A stretch of 64,000 nt of DNA from positions 186,001-250,000 of the forward strand of contig NZ_JAPJDO010000001.1 in assembly GCF_026242045.1 (NCBI RefSeq), written 5' to 3'. Shown here in pieces: positions 10,202 through 18,143 of the stretch. Within the stretch, counting starts at the first letter, position 1; every line of letters starts with the position of its first letter. This stretch comes from Mycobacterium pinniadriaticum (GTDB lineage Bacteria > Actinomycetota > Actinomycetes > Mycobacteriales > Mycobacteriaceae). The notes below the pieces were generated by a model, which had not been told where the DNA came from, made no database searches, and saw only the letters and a program-made list of their open reading frames with translations. Made by a program: the position numbers and the translations under genes.

Positions 10202-10791
10202 TGGCTCTCTCCCAAGATAAGTCCCGCGACATACCCCATCCGGTCGGCGACCTCCCGGTAGCTCAAGGTGCCGCTGCCGGCGTGCACGAGCGCGCCGTAG
10301 TAGGTCATCTCCAATGCCGACACGATCTGCGGATCGGCGTCCGGCCCCAATGCCGACTTGATCCGTTTGTGAATCTCGGCGCCGATACGGTCGCGCACCC
10401 GGTGCACCCCGGCGTCGTTGCTCAACACCGCGGTGGTGCACGCCGCGGCGAACTCGGGCTCGTCGGCGATCACCAGCGCCAGGCTGCGCAGCGACTGCTG
10501 CACGCGATGCAGCCGGGTGTCGTTCACGTCGGTGAAGTAGGGGACCTGGCCGACCAGGTCGAGGTAGACCTCGGCGATCAAGTGGTTCTTCGAGGAGAAG
10601 TAGGTGTAAGCCGTCGCCGGTGCCACCTTCGCGCGAGCCGCGACGGCCCGCACCGTGAGGTCTGCGTATGACGACTCGCGCAGCATCTCCATGCCCGCCC
10701 GCAGCACCTTGCGGAAGGTTTCTTCCTGGCGGCGATTACGTGGCGCGCCGTCACCGTCGGGGGTGACGGCAAGCACGGCATCGCTGGACAC
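10198..10791 (-). CDS. TetR/AcrR family regulator of the CYP123-CYP51 operon (Rv0767c-type)
   Basis: A 197-residue TetR repressor. The helix-turn-helix covers about residues 42-62 (VRAVAARAKVAPATAYTYF), followed by SSKNHLIAEV. The C-terminal ligand-binding domain is unrelated to well-known sensors. The GTG start lies inside a GGACACATGTCC palindrome, a layout expected for autorepression. It is the first gene of the leftward P450 operon and is divergent from the aldehyde dehydrogenase gene, whose start lies next to a second copy of the palindrome. The inducer may be a P450 or aldehyde substrate, but that is inference. Confidence 0.9.
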   Translation of the reverse strand: MSSDAVLAVTPDGDGAPRNRRQEETFRKVLRAGMEMLRESSYADLTVRAVAARAKVAPATAYTYFSSKNHLIAEVYLDLVGQVPYFTDVNDTRLHRVQQSLRSLALVIADEPEFAAACTTAVLSNDAGVHRVRDRIGAEIHKRIKSALGPDADPQIVSALEMTYYGALVHAGSGTLSYREVADRMGYVAGLILGESQ

Positions 10792-10797
10792 ATGTCC
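10786..10797. promoter_or_regulatory. Putative TetR operator 1 (GGACACATGTCC)
   Basis: Palindrome with 5-bp perfect arms (GGACA/TGTCC) and a CA centre. The repressor's own GTG start codon (10789-10791) lies within it, so a bound dimer would block initiation or a leaderless transcript. Confidence 0.65.
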
Positions 10798-10931
10798 AAG
10801 TTATCGGACGCGTGCGTGGCAAGGCAAGGGATCGCCATGAAATGCCTGTTCAAATAGGTATAGGGGCATGCTTTTCGGATACCCTTGCACCGCGGACACG
10901 TCTGAGGCTATGGTTCGAAAGACAGAATCTC

Positions 10932-10943
10932 GGACACGTGTCC
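10932..10943. promoter_or_regulatory. Putative TetR operator 2 (GGACACGTGTCC)
   Basis: Perfect 12-bp palindrome that shares 11 of 12 bases with the site at the TetR start, 146 bp away. It ends two bases before ATG 10945 and 22 bases before the preferred aldehyde dehydrogenase start at 10966. A degenerate third half-site (GGACACGT) lies at 10894-10901. Confidence 0.65.
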
Positions 10944-10965
10944 AATGAAGCAGACGGGATTTGGG

Positions 10966-12432
10966 ATGGCGATTGCGGCCGACAGGAACAGCGATCTCTT
11001 CATCGACGGGAAGCTGGTGCCGGGTGGCAACGGCAGATACCCGACGATCAACCCGGCCACCGAGGAAATCCTGGGTACGGCCGCCGACGGCGACGCCGAG
11101 GACATGAGTCGGGCCATCGAGGCCGCGCGCCGTGCCTTCGACACGACCGACTGGTCCACCAACACCGAACTGCGGGTGCGCTCCATCCGTCAGCTGCGCG
11201 ATGCGATGAAGGAGCACATCGAGGAACTGCGCGAGATGACCATGGCCGAGGTGGGTGCCCCGCGCATGCTGACCGCGGCCGCACAGCTGGAGGGTCCCGT
11301 CCAAGACCTGTCCTTCAGTGCCGATACCGCCGAGACCTATTCGTGGCGGCAGGATCTCGGCGTCGCCTCGCCGATGGGCATTAAGACCCAGCGCACGATC
11401 GTCCGCGAGGCCGTCGGGGTCGTCGGCGCCATCACCCCGTGGAATTTCCCGCACCAGATCAATCTGGCCAAGCTGGGACCCGCGCTGGCGGCAGGTAACA
11501 CCATCGTCCTCAAGCCGGCACCCGATACCCCTTGGTGTGCGGCGGTTCTCGGTGAGCTGATCGCCGAGCACACCGACATCCCGCCGGGCGTGGTCAACAT
11601 CGTCACGTCCAACGACCACTCGGTCGGGGCGCTGCTGTCCAGCGACCCGCGGGTGGACATGGTGTCGTTCACCGGCTCGACCAATACCGGTCGCGCGGTG
11701 ATGGCCGCCGGTGCGGCCACCATCAAGAAGGTCTTCCTGGAGCTCGGAGGCAAGTCGGCGTTCCTGGTGCTCGACGACGCCGATCTGGCCGGCGCCTGCT
11801 CGATGTCGGCCTTCACCGCGTCGATGCACGCCGGTCAGGGCTGTGCGATCACCACCCGCCTGGTGGTGCCGCGGGCGCGCTACGACGAGGCGGTCGAGGC
11901 GGCAGCGGCGACCATGGCCGGTATCAAGCCGGGTGATCCGACGAACCCCGGAACCATCTGCGGGCCGGTCATTTCCGAGCGTCAGCGCGACCGGGTGCAG
12001 TCCTACCTCGATCTCGCGATCGAAGAGGGTGGCCGGTTCGCGTGCGGCGGTGGCCGGCCGGCCGACCGCGACACCGGATACTTCATCGAGCCGACGGTGA
12101 TCGCCGGGTTGGACAACAGCGCCCGCGTGTCACGCGAGGAGATCTTCGGCCCGGTGTTGACGGTCATCGCCCACGACGGTGACGACGATGCGATCCGCAT
12201 CGCCAACGATTCGCCGTACGGCTTGTCGGGCACCGTGTTCGGCACCGATCTCGACCGTGCGCAGTCCGTCGCGGACCGGTTGCGGGTCGGCACCGTCAAT
12301 GTCAACGGTGGGGTGTGGTATTCGGCGGACGCGCCGTTCGGCGGCTACAAGCAGTCCGGGGTCGGCCGGGAGATGGGCCTAGCCGGCTTCGAGGAATACC
12401 TAGAGCTGAAAGTCATTGCCACAGCGGTCTAA
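10966..12432 (+). CDS. aldA: NAD-dependent aldehyde dehydrogenase (AldA, Rv0768-type)
   Basis: A 488-residue ALDH-superfamily enzyme. It contains the cofactor-site signature TPWNFPHQ, the general-base Glu in LELGGKSAF and the nucleophilic Cys in HAGQGCAITTR. It oxidises an aldehyde to the acid with NAD(P). Start 10966 gives the length of Rv0768; an in-frame ATG at 10945 directly abutting the operator is the alternative. First gene of a rightward operon with the SDR, the hydroxyacid dehydrogenase and the AhpD-like gene. Divergent from and probably controlled by the TetR. May finish oxidation of an alcohol or aldehyde generated by the neighbouring P450, SDR and AdhB enzymes. Confidence 0.93.
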   Translation: MAIAADRNSDLFIDGKLVPGGNGRYPTINPATEEILGTAADGDAEDMSRAIEAARRAFDTTDWSTNTELRVRSIRQLRDAMKEHIEELREMTMAEVGAPRMLTAAAQLEGPVQDLSFSADTAETYSWRQDLGVASPMGIKTQRTIVREAVGVVGAITPWNFPHQINLAKLGPALAAGNTIVLKPAPDTPWCAAVLGELIAEHTDIPPGVVNIVTSNDHSVGALLSSDPRVDMVSFTGSTNTGRAVMAAGAATIKKVFLELGGKSAFLVLDDADLAGACSMSAFTASMHAGQGCAITTRLVVPRARYDEAVEAAAATMAGIKPGDPTNPGTICGPVISERQRDRVQSYLDLAIEEGGRFACGGGRPADRDTGYFIEPTVIAGLDNSARVSREEIFGPVLTVIAHDGDDDAIRIANDSPYGLSGTVFGTDLDRAQSVADRLRVGTVNVNGGVWYSADAPFGGYKQSGVGREMGLAGFEEYLELKVIATAV

Positions 12433-12457
12433 TCCGGTGGCCGAGAGAGGAACGTAC

Positions 12458-13210
12458 ATGGGACAGTTCGACGAGAAGGTTGCCATCGTCACCGGCGCGG
12501 GCGGCGGTATCGGCCAGGCCTACGCCGAGGCACTTGCCCGCGAGGGCGCGGCGGTGGTGGTCGCCGACATCAACACCGAAGGCGCGCAGAAGGTCGCCGA
12601 TGGAATCAAGGGTGAAGGGGGCACCGCGCTCGCTCTGCCGGTCGACGTCAGCGACCCCGTCTCGGCCAAGGCGATGGCGGATGCGACGCTCGCCGAGTTC
12701 GGCGGCATCGACTACCTGGTGAACAACGCCGCGATCTTCGGCGGGATGAAGCTGGACTTCCTGATCACGGTGGACTGGGACTACTACAAGAAGTTCATGA
12801 GCGTGAACCTGGACGGCGCGCTGGTCTGCACCCGTGCGGTGTACCGGAAGATGGCCAAGCGCGGCGGTGGAGCGATCGTCAACCAGTCGTCCACAGCGGC
12901 CTGGCTGTACTCGAACTACTACGGCCTGGCCAAGGCCGGGGTCAACAGCCTCACCCAGCAGCTGGCCACCGAGCTCGGCGGCCAGAACATCCGGATCAAC
13001 GCGATCGCGCCCGGACCGATCAATACCGAGGCGAACCTGAGCACCACCCCGCAGGAGATGGTTGCCGACATCGTCAAGGGAATCCCGTTGTCGCGCATGG
13101 GTGAGGTCGACGATCTGGTCGGCATGTGTCTGTTCCTGCTGTCGGATCAGGCCAAGTGGATCACCGGCCAGATCTTCAATGTCGACGGCGGACAGATCTT
13201 CCGCTCGTGA
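12458..13210 (+). CDS. SDR family oxidoreductase (Rv0769-type)
   Basis: A 250-residue short-chain dehydrogenase: TGAGGGIGQAYA at residues 12-23, NNAA near 88-91, catalytic Ser in NQSSTAAW and Tyr/Lys in YYGLAKAG, and a C-terminal WITGQIFNVDGG typical of the FabG-like subgroup. A GAGAGAGG ribosome-binding site sits seven bases before ATG 12458. The 25-bp gap from aldA and four-base overlap with the next gene put it in the aldA operon. Probably a 3-hydroxyacyl or steroid-type alcohol dehydrogenase; the substrate is not assignable. Confidence 0.9.
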   Translation: MGQFDEKVAIVTGAGGGIGQAYAEALAREGAAVVVADINTEGAQKVADGIKGEGGTALALPVDVSDPVSAKAMADATLAEFGGIDYLVNNAAIFGGMKLDFLITVDWDYYKKFMSVNLDGALVCTRAVYRKMAKRGGGAIVNQSSTAAWLYSNYYGLAKAGVNSLTQQLATELGGQNIRINAIAPGPINTEANLSTTPQEMVADIVKGIPLSRMGEVDDLVGMCLFLLSDQAKWITGQIFNVDGGQIFRS

Positions 13211-14055
13211 GTGAGGTCAAGGTCGGGTACATCGGGTTGGGCAACCAGGGTGCGCCGATGGCCAAGCGGCTCGTCGAGTGGCCCGGCGGGCTGATCGTTT
13301 TCGATGTGCGGACCGAAGCGATGACGCCGTTGGCCGAACTCGGCGCCACGCTCGCTGACAGTGTCGCCGACGTAGCGGCGGCGGACGTCATCGAAGTGAC
13401 TGTGCTCAACGACGAGCAGGTGCGCGATGTGGTGGGTCAGCTGGCCGAACACGCTAAGCCGGGAACGGTGATCTCGATCCATTCCACGATCGAGCCGGGC
13501 ACGGCCGCTGAGCTGGCGGATCAGGTGCGCCCAAAGGGCATTCATATCGTCGACGCTCCGGTCAGCGGTGGCGCCGGCGCGGCCGACAAGGGTGAGCTGG
13601 CCGTCATGGTCGGCGCGGACGACGAGGCGTACGAGATCGTCAAGCCGGTGTTCAAGCAGTGGGCCTCGCTGGTGGTCCGGGCGGGCGAGCCCGGCGCGGG
13701 TACCCGAATGAAGATCGCGCGGAACATGTTGACGTTCATCGGCTTCACCGCCGCGTGCGAGTCGCAGCGGCTCGCCGAGGCGGCCGGAATCGACATGCAG
13801 AAACTGGGGCGGGTGGTGCGGCACAGCGACGCGCAGAGCGGCGGTCCGGGCGCGATCATGTTCCGCGACGACACCAAGCCGCTGGAGCCGGGCCACTTCC
13901 TCTACGACATGTTCATCCATACTCGGGGCTTGGCCGAGAAGGATCTGAAGCTGGCGCTCGGTCTCGGCGAGGCCCATGGCGTGGAACTGCCGCTGGCCGA
14001 GATAGCGCTACGGGACCTGGCCGCCGGACTTGGTGTCCCCCACACGAAGGAGTGA
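13207..14055 (+). CDS. 3-hydroxyisobutyrate / 6-phosphogluconate dehydrogenase-like NAD-binding protein (Rv0770-type)
   Basis: A 282-residue beta-hydroxyacid dehydrogenase. It has the Rossmann motif GYIGLGNQGAPMAKRL at the N-terminus, the substrate-binding VDAPVSGGAGAADKGEL segment and the active-site Lys region in GTRMKIARNMLTF. GTG 13207 overlaps the preceding stop (GTGA). Family members oxidise 3-hydroxy acids such as 3-hydroxyisobutyrate or reduce semialdehydes. In this operon it could act after the aldehyde dehydrogenase and SDR. Matches Rv0770 in position and length class. Confidence 0.9.
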   Translation: MSEVKVGYIGLGNQGAPMAKRLVEWPGGLIVFDVRTEAMTPLAELGATLADSVADVAAADVIEVTVLNDEQVRDVVGQLAEHAKPGTVISIHSTIEPGTAAELADQVRPKGIHIVDAPVSGGAGAADKGELAVMVGADDEAYEIVKPVFKQWASLVVRAGEPGAGTRMKIARNMLTFIGFTAACESQRLAEAAGIDMQKLGRVVRHSDAQSGGPGAIMFRDDTKPLEPGHFLYDMFIHTRGLAEKDLKLALGLGEAHGVELPLAEIALRDLAAGLGVPHTKE

Positions 14056-14057
14056 CG

Positions 14058-14495
14058 ATGGACGAGTTGCGCCGCAAGGGCCTGGAGAAGATGAACGAGG
14101 TCTACGGCTGGGAGATGCCGGATTCGCCCGGTGACTATTTCGCGCTCACCGCCGATCACCTGTTCGGCACCATCTGGACGCGGCCGGGATTGTCCATGCG
14201 GGACAAACGCATCATGACGCTGACCGTCGTCACCGCACTGGGCATTTCCGACCTGGCCGAGATCCAGGCCAACGCCGCCCTGCACAACGAGGAACTCACG
14301 CCTGAGGAACTCAAGGAGATGGCGATCTTCTTGACGCACTACCTCGGTTTCCCACTTGGCTCGAAATTGGACGGGGTCGTCACCAAGGTCACGGCCAAGC
14401 GTAAGAAGGCCGCCGAGGCAGGCCAGAGCGAGGACAAGAAGGCCAACGTCAACGACGCTCTCAAGATGCACAGCGGCAGGACGCTCGAGGAGTAG
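14058..14495 (+). CDS. Carboxymuconolactone decarboxylase family protein (Rv0771-type)
   Basis: A 145-residue AhpD/CMD-fold protein: PGLSMRDKRIMTLTVVTALG and HNEELTPEELKEMAIFLTHYLG are the two conserved helices. The CxxC pair of AhpD peroxidases is absent (no cysteine is visible in the sequence), which favours a decarboxylase-like or ligand-binding role over peroxidase reduction. AAGGAG overlaps the upstream stop and precedes ATG 14058. Last gene of the aldA operon. A charged Lys-rich tail (KKAAEAGQSEDKKANV) is unusual. Confidence 0.88.
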   Translation: MDELRRKGLEKMNEVYGWEMPDSPGDYFALTADHLFGTIWTRPGLSMRDKRIMTLTVVTALGISDLAEIQANAALHNEELTPEELKEMAIFLTHYLGFPLGSKLDGVVTKVTAKRKKAAEAGQSEDKKANVNDALKMHSGRTLEE

Positions 14496-14515
14496 AACTC
14501 GCAACGAGTCAGAAC

Positions 14516-14550
14516 TGAGAGCGGGGATTCGTCGCTCGACTGCGCTCTCA
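14516..14550 (+). terminator. Terminator-like hairpin between convergent operons
   Basis: TGAGAGCG (14516-14523) pairs with CGCTCTCA (14543-14550) over a 19-base loop, in the 96-bp gap between the AhpD-like gene and the convergent response regulator. No U tract, as is common in mycobacteria. Confidence 0.45.
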
Positions 14551-14591
14551 CTTCTGCCTGGATGTCCGAATTCTCGTGGGCTCCAGTTGCG

Positions 14592-15248
14592 TCACCCCAG
14601 GCGGTATCCGACACCGGTTTCGGTGTCGATGATCGTTGGCGGCCCGAGCTTTCGGCGCACCATCATGATGGTGTAGCGCACCGCCCCGGTGAAGGGATCC
14701 GTGTGCTCGTCCCACACCTTCTCCAGCAGGTGTTCGGCCGACACCACGGCGCCATCGGCCCGCAGAAGCTCGGCCAACACCGCGAACTCCTTGCGGGACA
14801 TGCTGATGGGAGCGCCATCACGAGTCACTGTGAGCATGTGGGGATCGAGCCTGATCCCGCTACGCTCCAGAATCGGCGGCACCGCCGCTTGTGATCGCCG
14901 GCTCAGTGCTTGCACCCGCGCCACTAGCTCGGTGAAGGCGAACGGCTTGCTCAAGTAGTCATCGGCGCCGAGCTGTAAACCGTTGACCCGGTCGGCGACC
15001 GCGTTGGCGGCGGTGAGCATGAGGATTCGGGCCAGGCGCCCGGACGTGGACAATTCGACGCAGACGTCGTCGCCGGCGAGGACGGGCAGGCCCCGATCGA
15101 GCACGATCACGTCGTAGTCGTTGAGGGTCGCGCGTTCGAGTCCGCTGGCCCCGTCGTAGGCGATGTCGACTGCCATTGCGTGGCGGCGCAGACCTGCAGC
15201 GATCGCATCGGCCAGCACCACTTCGTCTTCGACGACCAACACCCGCAT
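14592..15248 (-). CDS. OmpR/PhoB-family response regulator
   Basis: A 218-residue response regulator. The receiver domain (1-120) has acidic residues in VVEDEVVLAD, the phosphoacceptor Asp at about residue 51 (VIVLDRGLP), T in MLTAAN and K in YLSKPF. A winged-helix effector domain (130-218) ends with VRRKLGPPTIIDTETGVGYRLG. It lacks features to call it PhoP and is shorter. Its kinase is probably the one at 16351-17559, with two exported-protein genes between them. A GTTAGG-GTGAGGA box 24 bp upstream suggests autoregulation. Confidence 0.93.
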   Translation of the reverse strand: MRVLVVEDEVVLADAIAAGLRRHAMAVDIAYDGASGLERATLNDYDVIVLDRGLPVLAGDDVCVELSTSGRLARILMLTAANAVADRVNGLQLGADDYLSKPFAFTELVARVQALSRRSQAAVPPILERSGIRLDPHMLTVTRDGAPISMSRKEFAVLAELLRADGAVVSAEHLLEKVWDEHTDPFTGAVRYTIMMVRRKLGPPTIIDTETGVGYRLG

Positions 15249-15271
15249 GGGGAAAGTATCCTCCCGGGCCC

Positions 15272-15289
15272 GTTAGGTGACTGTGAGGA
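15272..15289 (+). promoter_or_regulatory. Response-regulator box A (11-bp-period direct repeat)
   Basis: GTTAGGTGACTGTGAGGA: half-sites GTTAGG (15272) and GTGAGG (15283) start 11 bp apart, about one helical turn, which is the geometry of OmpR-family binding sites. It begins 24 bp upstream of the response-regulator start. Related boxes lie at 15794, 15815, 17991 and 19003. Confidence 0.55.
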
Positions 15290-15354
15290 AATCTTGTGCC
15301 GCTGGTGGCGGGCGTGCGGCGGTCCGGCCGGACTCGCCGCACGCCCGCCAAAGG

Positions 15355-15687
15355 TCAGATCACACCGGGCCCAGGAAGCCCGATACCCGCGCCGGGCAGC
15401 ACACCAAGCCCGGAGAGTGGTCCGCCGAGACCGCCGAGCCCGGGGCCCGGTACCAGCCCCGGCCCCGGTGCGCCCAGTCCTGCTCCCGGCAGCACGCCGA
15501 GCCCGGATGCGGGACCCCCGACCCCGCCGAATCCGAGTCCCGGCAGGATACCCGGTCCCGGTGCGCCCCAGCCCAGCCCCGGGTCGGCGTTGGCCACCGC
15601 GGACAGTGCGGCAAACGGGACGGTGACGACTGCCGCGGCGCCCGCAAACCAGGCGGCCGCATGCACGGCGATTGTTCGGTAGTTCAT
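15355..15687 (-). CDS. Exported Gly/Pro-rich tandem-repeat protein
   Basis: A 110-residue protein. An N-terminal signal peptide (MNYRTIAVHAAAWFAGAAA... ending near VANA) is followed by a region that is almost entirely G, P, L, A and V. Two 31-residue repeats of the form APGPG-(I/L)-x-PG-x-G...SGLGVLPGAG(L/I)G follow each other, and a third begins at the C-terminus. ATG 15687 has GGAAGGA nine bases upstream. No domain is recognised. It may be a cell-envelope structural or adhesive protein. It lies between the response regulator and the hemophore-like gene and is divergent from the latter across a symmetric response-regulator box. Confidence 0.7.
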   Translation of the reverse strand: MNYRTIAVHAAAWFAGAAAVVTVPFAALSAVANADPGLGWGAPGPGILPGLGFGGVGGPASGLGVLPGAGLGAPGPGLVPGPGLGGLGGPLSGLGVLPGAGIGLPGPGVI

Positions 15688-15793
15688 TGTGGGTTGTCCT
15701 TCCACTTCGATTCGCTGCAGTGATTCGTGCAGCCGTTGGCACCGGATCTCGTCATCGAGATCGCCAACGCCGAATCAGTCTGGTCCGTGGGAT

Positions 15794-15832
15794 GTTCGGT
15801 CACGGTGAGGAACATCCTCACGCTGACCAAAC
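15794..15832. promoter_or_regulatory. Response-regulator boxes B1/B2, inverted pair between divergent exported-protein genes
   Basis: GTTCGGTCACGGTGAGGA (15794-15811) and, after ACA, its near-inverse TCCTCACGCTGACCAAAC (15815-15832). Read outward, the two boxes agree at 15 of 18 positions. They lie 76 bp before the hemophore-like start (15909) and 106 bp before the Gly/Pro-rich start (15687), so one symmetric site could serve both. Confidence 0.6.
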
Positions 15833-15908
15833 AGATGTCGCGGCACCATGATCCACACCTCCGGCATCCGCCGGCGCCCGTGACATCACCGAAAGGACGG
15901 ACGACCCA

Positions 15909-16283
15909 ATGCCCACCCTCCCCCCCTTTGCGACGTCGATACGGCGCCGTGCCTTCGCCGGCATCACCGTCGCCGCGACCGCACTCGTGCTGTTGCCGGC
16001 GACGCCCGCCGCGGCGGCCGACGACTGCACCGCCAGCGGATTGGCCCGCACGATCTCGGGGGTGGCCGCGAGCACGGCGGACTATCTCGACGCTCACCCC
16101 GACGTCAACGATGCGTTCACCAAACTCAAGGGCGAATCGCGGCCGCAGATGCGTGCCGATGCCCAGCGGTACCTGGACGCAAACCCGTCGGTGCGTGCTG
16201 ACCTGCAACATCTGCGTGCTCCGCTGAACGACTTCGCCCAGCGTTGCGGGGTCGCATTGCCCCCGGGACCGCTCGGCGGCTGA
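15909..16283 (+). CDS. Hemophore-related secreted protein 1
   Basis: A 124-residue exported protein. A basic N-terminus (TSIRRR), a hydrophobic core and AAAA/DD cleavage region form a clear signal peptide of about 36 residues. The mature part starts DDCTASGLARTISGVAASTADYL and contains two cysteines that could form one disulphide, DAHPDVN and YLDANPSVRADL. This is the pattern of the mycobacterial hemophore-related family, whose known member Rv0203 binds haem outside the cell. Canonical haem-ligand residues cannot be confirmed. An AAAGGA site precedes ATG. It is 67 bp upstream of the histidine kinase gene and probably co-transcribed. Confidence 0.8.
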   Translation: MPTLPPFATSIRRRAFAGITVAATALVLLPATPAAAADDCTASGLARTISGVAASTADYLDAHPDVNDAFTKLKGESRPQMRADAQRYLDANPSVRADLQHLRAPLNDFAQRCGVALPPGPLGG

Positions 16284-16350
16284 CGGGAGGCGATGATCGG
16301 CACCTGGTCCCCTCACGGCGGGCAAACACCAGATCGGCGACGATGATCGG

Positions 16351-17559
16351 GTGCAGTCATTCGATATAGCCCGGTTGCTGGGCTGGCCGCTCCGGGGCAG
16401 GACGATCAGGACCAGGCTGACCGTGCTCTACGGCGGGGCTTTCTTCATCGCGGGCGCGCTGCTGGTGGCGGTGATGTACTTCTACGTACGCCAGTCCCTG
16501 GACAACAGTCCAGGAGCCAACGCGCTGGAGACCGCTCAGACCTTCCTGGGACAGCGGGGGATGCAGGCGCATCCGATTCTCGAGGACCTGGTGACCGGGC
16601 TGAGTCAGCAGGCAGAACAACAGCGTCGTGACACCCTGCGATCGGTGCTGGTCTGGTCGCTGGCGTGTCTGGCCGTTGTCGGCCTGGTGGCGTTCGCATT
16701 CGGCTGGGCCTTAGCCGGGCGGTTCTTGCAGCCGCTGCAGGAGATCACCGCGACTGCGCGGCGGGTGGTCGACCGCAATCTCCATGAGCGCATTTCCCTG
16801 ACCGGCCCGTCCGATGAGATCAAAGAGCTGGCCGACACCTTCGATGCGATGCTGGAACGTCTCGACCGGGCGTTCGACGGTCGATACCGATTCGTGGCCA
16901 ACGCTTCTCACGAGCTGCGCACCCCGCTGGCCATCAACCGCACGGTCATCGAAGTGGCCCTCGAGGATCCCGAGATAGGGGAGCAGACGCGCCGACTCGC
17001 CGAGACGCTATTGGGTGTGAACAAGCGACATGAGCGGCTCATCGACGGTCTGCTTGTCCTGGCCAGTAGTGACCAGCGCATCGACCGCCTGGTGCAGGTG
17101 GACTTGGGCGAGGCGGCCAATCGGGCGGTTTCGAATGCGCGTCAGCAGGCGACCGAGGCGCGTGTCCAGATCTCTTCGACAATCAATTCCGCACGTGTGG
17201 AGGGGGATCCGGCCTTGCTGCAACGCCTGATCGATAACCTCGTCGACAATGCACTTCGCTATAACCTGCCGGCCGGCGGGTGGGTGCATATCGCAGTGAC
17301 GGCCGACGTCCGCGCCGCTCGGGTGCGGGTGGAAAACTCGGGACCGCACATCTCGCCCGGAGATGTCGAGCTCATGTTCGAGCCGTTTCGCCGGCTGGCC
17401 AACGACGATCAACGTTCCGAGACAACCGTGTTCGGTGGGGCCGGGCTCGGGCTGTCGATCGTGCGGGCGGTGGCGGAGGCACACGACGGGCAGGTCCACG
17501 CGACGCCGGGTCCGCGCGGCGGAATGACTGTCGAGGTCGTGTTCCCTCGAAGTCAGTAG
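16351..17559 (+). CDS. Sensor histidine kinase of the OmpR-type two-component system
   Basis: A 402-residue membrane kinase. TM1 (about residues 24-46) and TM2 (about 97-118) bracket a short, roughly 50-residue extracytoplasmic loop. A HAMP linker, the HisKA box NASHELRTPLAIN with its phosphoacceptor His, and the HATPase boxes DNLVDNALRYN and GGAGLGLSIV follow. It should autophosphorylate and phosphorylate the regulator at 14592-15248. The sensor loop is too short for a folded PAS or Cache domain, so it may sense envelope state or a partner protein. GTG start, with no strong ribosome-binding site. Confidence 0.92.
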   Translation: MQSFDIARLLGWPLRGRTIRTRLTVLYGGAFFIAGALLVAVMYFYVRQSLDNSPGANALETAQTFLGQRGMQAHPILEDLVTGLSQQAEQQRRDTLRSVLVWSLACLAVVGLVAFAFGWALAGRFLQPLQEITATARRVVDRNLHERISLTGPSDEIKELADTFDAMLERLDRAFDGRYRFVANASHELRTPLAINRTVIEVALEDPEIGEQTRRLAETLLGVNKRHERLIDGLLVLASSDQRIDRLVQVDLGEAANRAVSNARQQATEARVQISSTINSARVEGDPALLQRLIDNLVDNALRYNLPAGGWVHIAVTADVRAARVRVENSGPHISPGDVELMFEPFRRLANDDQRSETTVFGGAGLGLSIVRAVAEAHDGQVHATPGPRGGMTVEVVFPRSQ

Positions 17560-17927
17560 CTGTTACACGTACCGGCCACCGCGAGAAGAGTCGACTGCCC
17601 CTGTTGTCCTTGGGGTGTGCCGGCCTTCTCGTCGATCGTGTTCTGCCATTGGGGATTGGCGGCCAGCGCCTGGGAGATCATCTGCTGTCTGGTGTTGACC
17701 GGGGCGGCCAGAAATCTCTGCAGCTTGGCTTGCGCCGGTGGGTATTTCGACAGTTCGGCAGCCAGGTCGGGTGCCTGTGCACCCAATGCCGACACCACTT
17801 GCTGATAGCTGCATGTGGTGTTGACCAATGGGCTGAGATCGGGCTGCGCTGAGGCGACACCGGTCGCCATCAACAAGAAGCCCAGGCCGGCGATACCTGC
17901 CGCCACCGTGGTGCGTCGAACAGACAT
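17553..17927 (-). CDS. Hemophore-related secreted protein 2
   Basis: A 124-residue exported protein with signal peptide MSVRRTTVAAGIAGLGFLLM... cleaved near ASA/QPD. The mature region has an N-terminal TTCSYQQVV and a C-terminal GTCNSY cysteine, so one disulphide is likely. It also has the helical signature DLAAELSKYPPAQAKLQRFL of hemophore-related proteins. AAGGAG lies eight bases before ATG 17927. The 3' end overlaps the convergent kinase gene by seven bases. It is divergent from the His-rich exported protein across box C. Confidence 0.8.
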   Translation of the reverse strand: MSVRRTTVAAGIAGLGFLLMATGVASAQPDLSPLVNTTCSYQQVVSALGAQAPDLAAELSKYPPAQAKLQRFLAAPVNTRQQMISQALAANPQWQNTIDEKAGTPQGQQGQSTLLAVAGTCNSY

Positions 17928-17990
17928 GATCGTTTCTCCTTCGCTGCCACCGCACTCGCGATGACTCGACTCCAGTTGAGCAGCGATGCT

Positions 17991-18008
17991 GTTGGGCTGT
18001 CGTTAGGA
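17991..18008 (+). promoter_or_regulatory. Response-regulator box C
   Basis: GTTGGGCTGTCGTTAGGA: half-sites GTTGGG and GTTAGG start 11 bp apart, as in boxes A and B. It lies in the 216-bp gap between the divergent hemophore-related gene (start 17927) and the His-rich exported protein gene (start 18144). Confidence 0.45.
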
Positions 18009-18143
18009 GTTTGCCGGCAAACGCTGAACCAACATCACAACTGGTCAACTCGTCTCGTGGCGCGACGCGTCGCGTGCGGAGATCGAATTCCGTTGTGAAA
18101 CCCAGTGATCCGCAGAAGCAGTCCTACAAGAAAGGCAACAGCA

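Noticed and set aside
8171-10261. A 696-codon plus-strand open frame
   Set aside because: Antisense to CYP123 and the SDR, with no recognisable domain.
14592-15248. Calling the response regulator PhoP because phoP is near adhB in M. tuberculosis
   Set aside because: It is shorter than PhoP, lies on the other side of the CYP51 cluster, and its partner kinase and neighbours differ.
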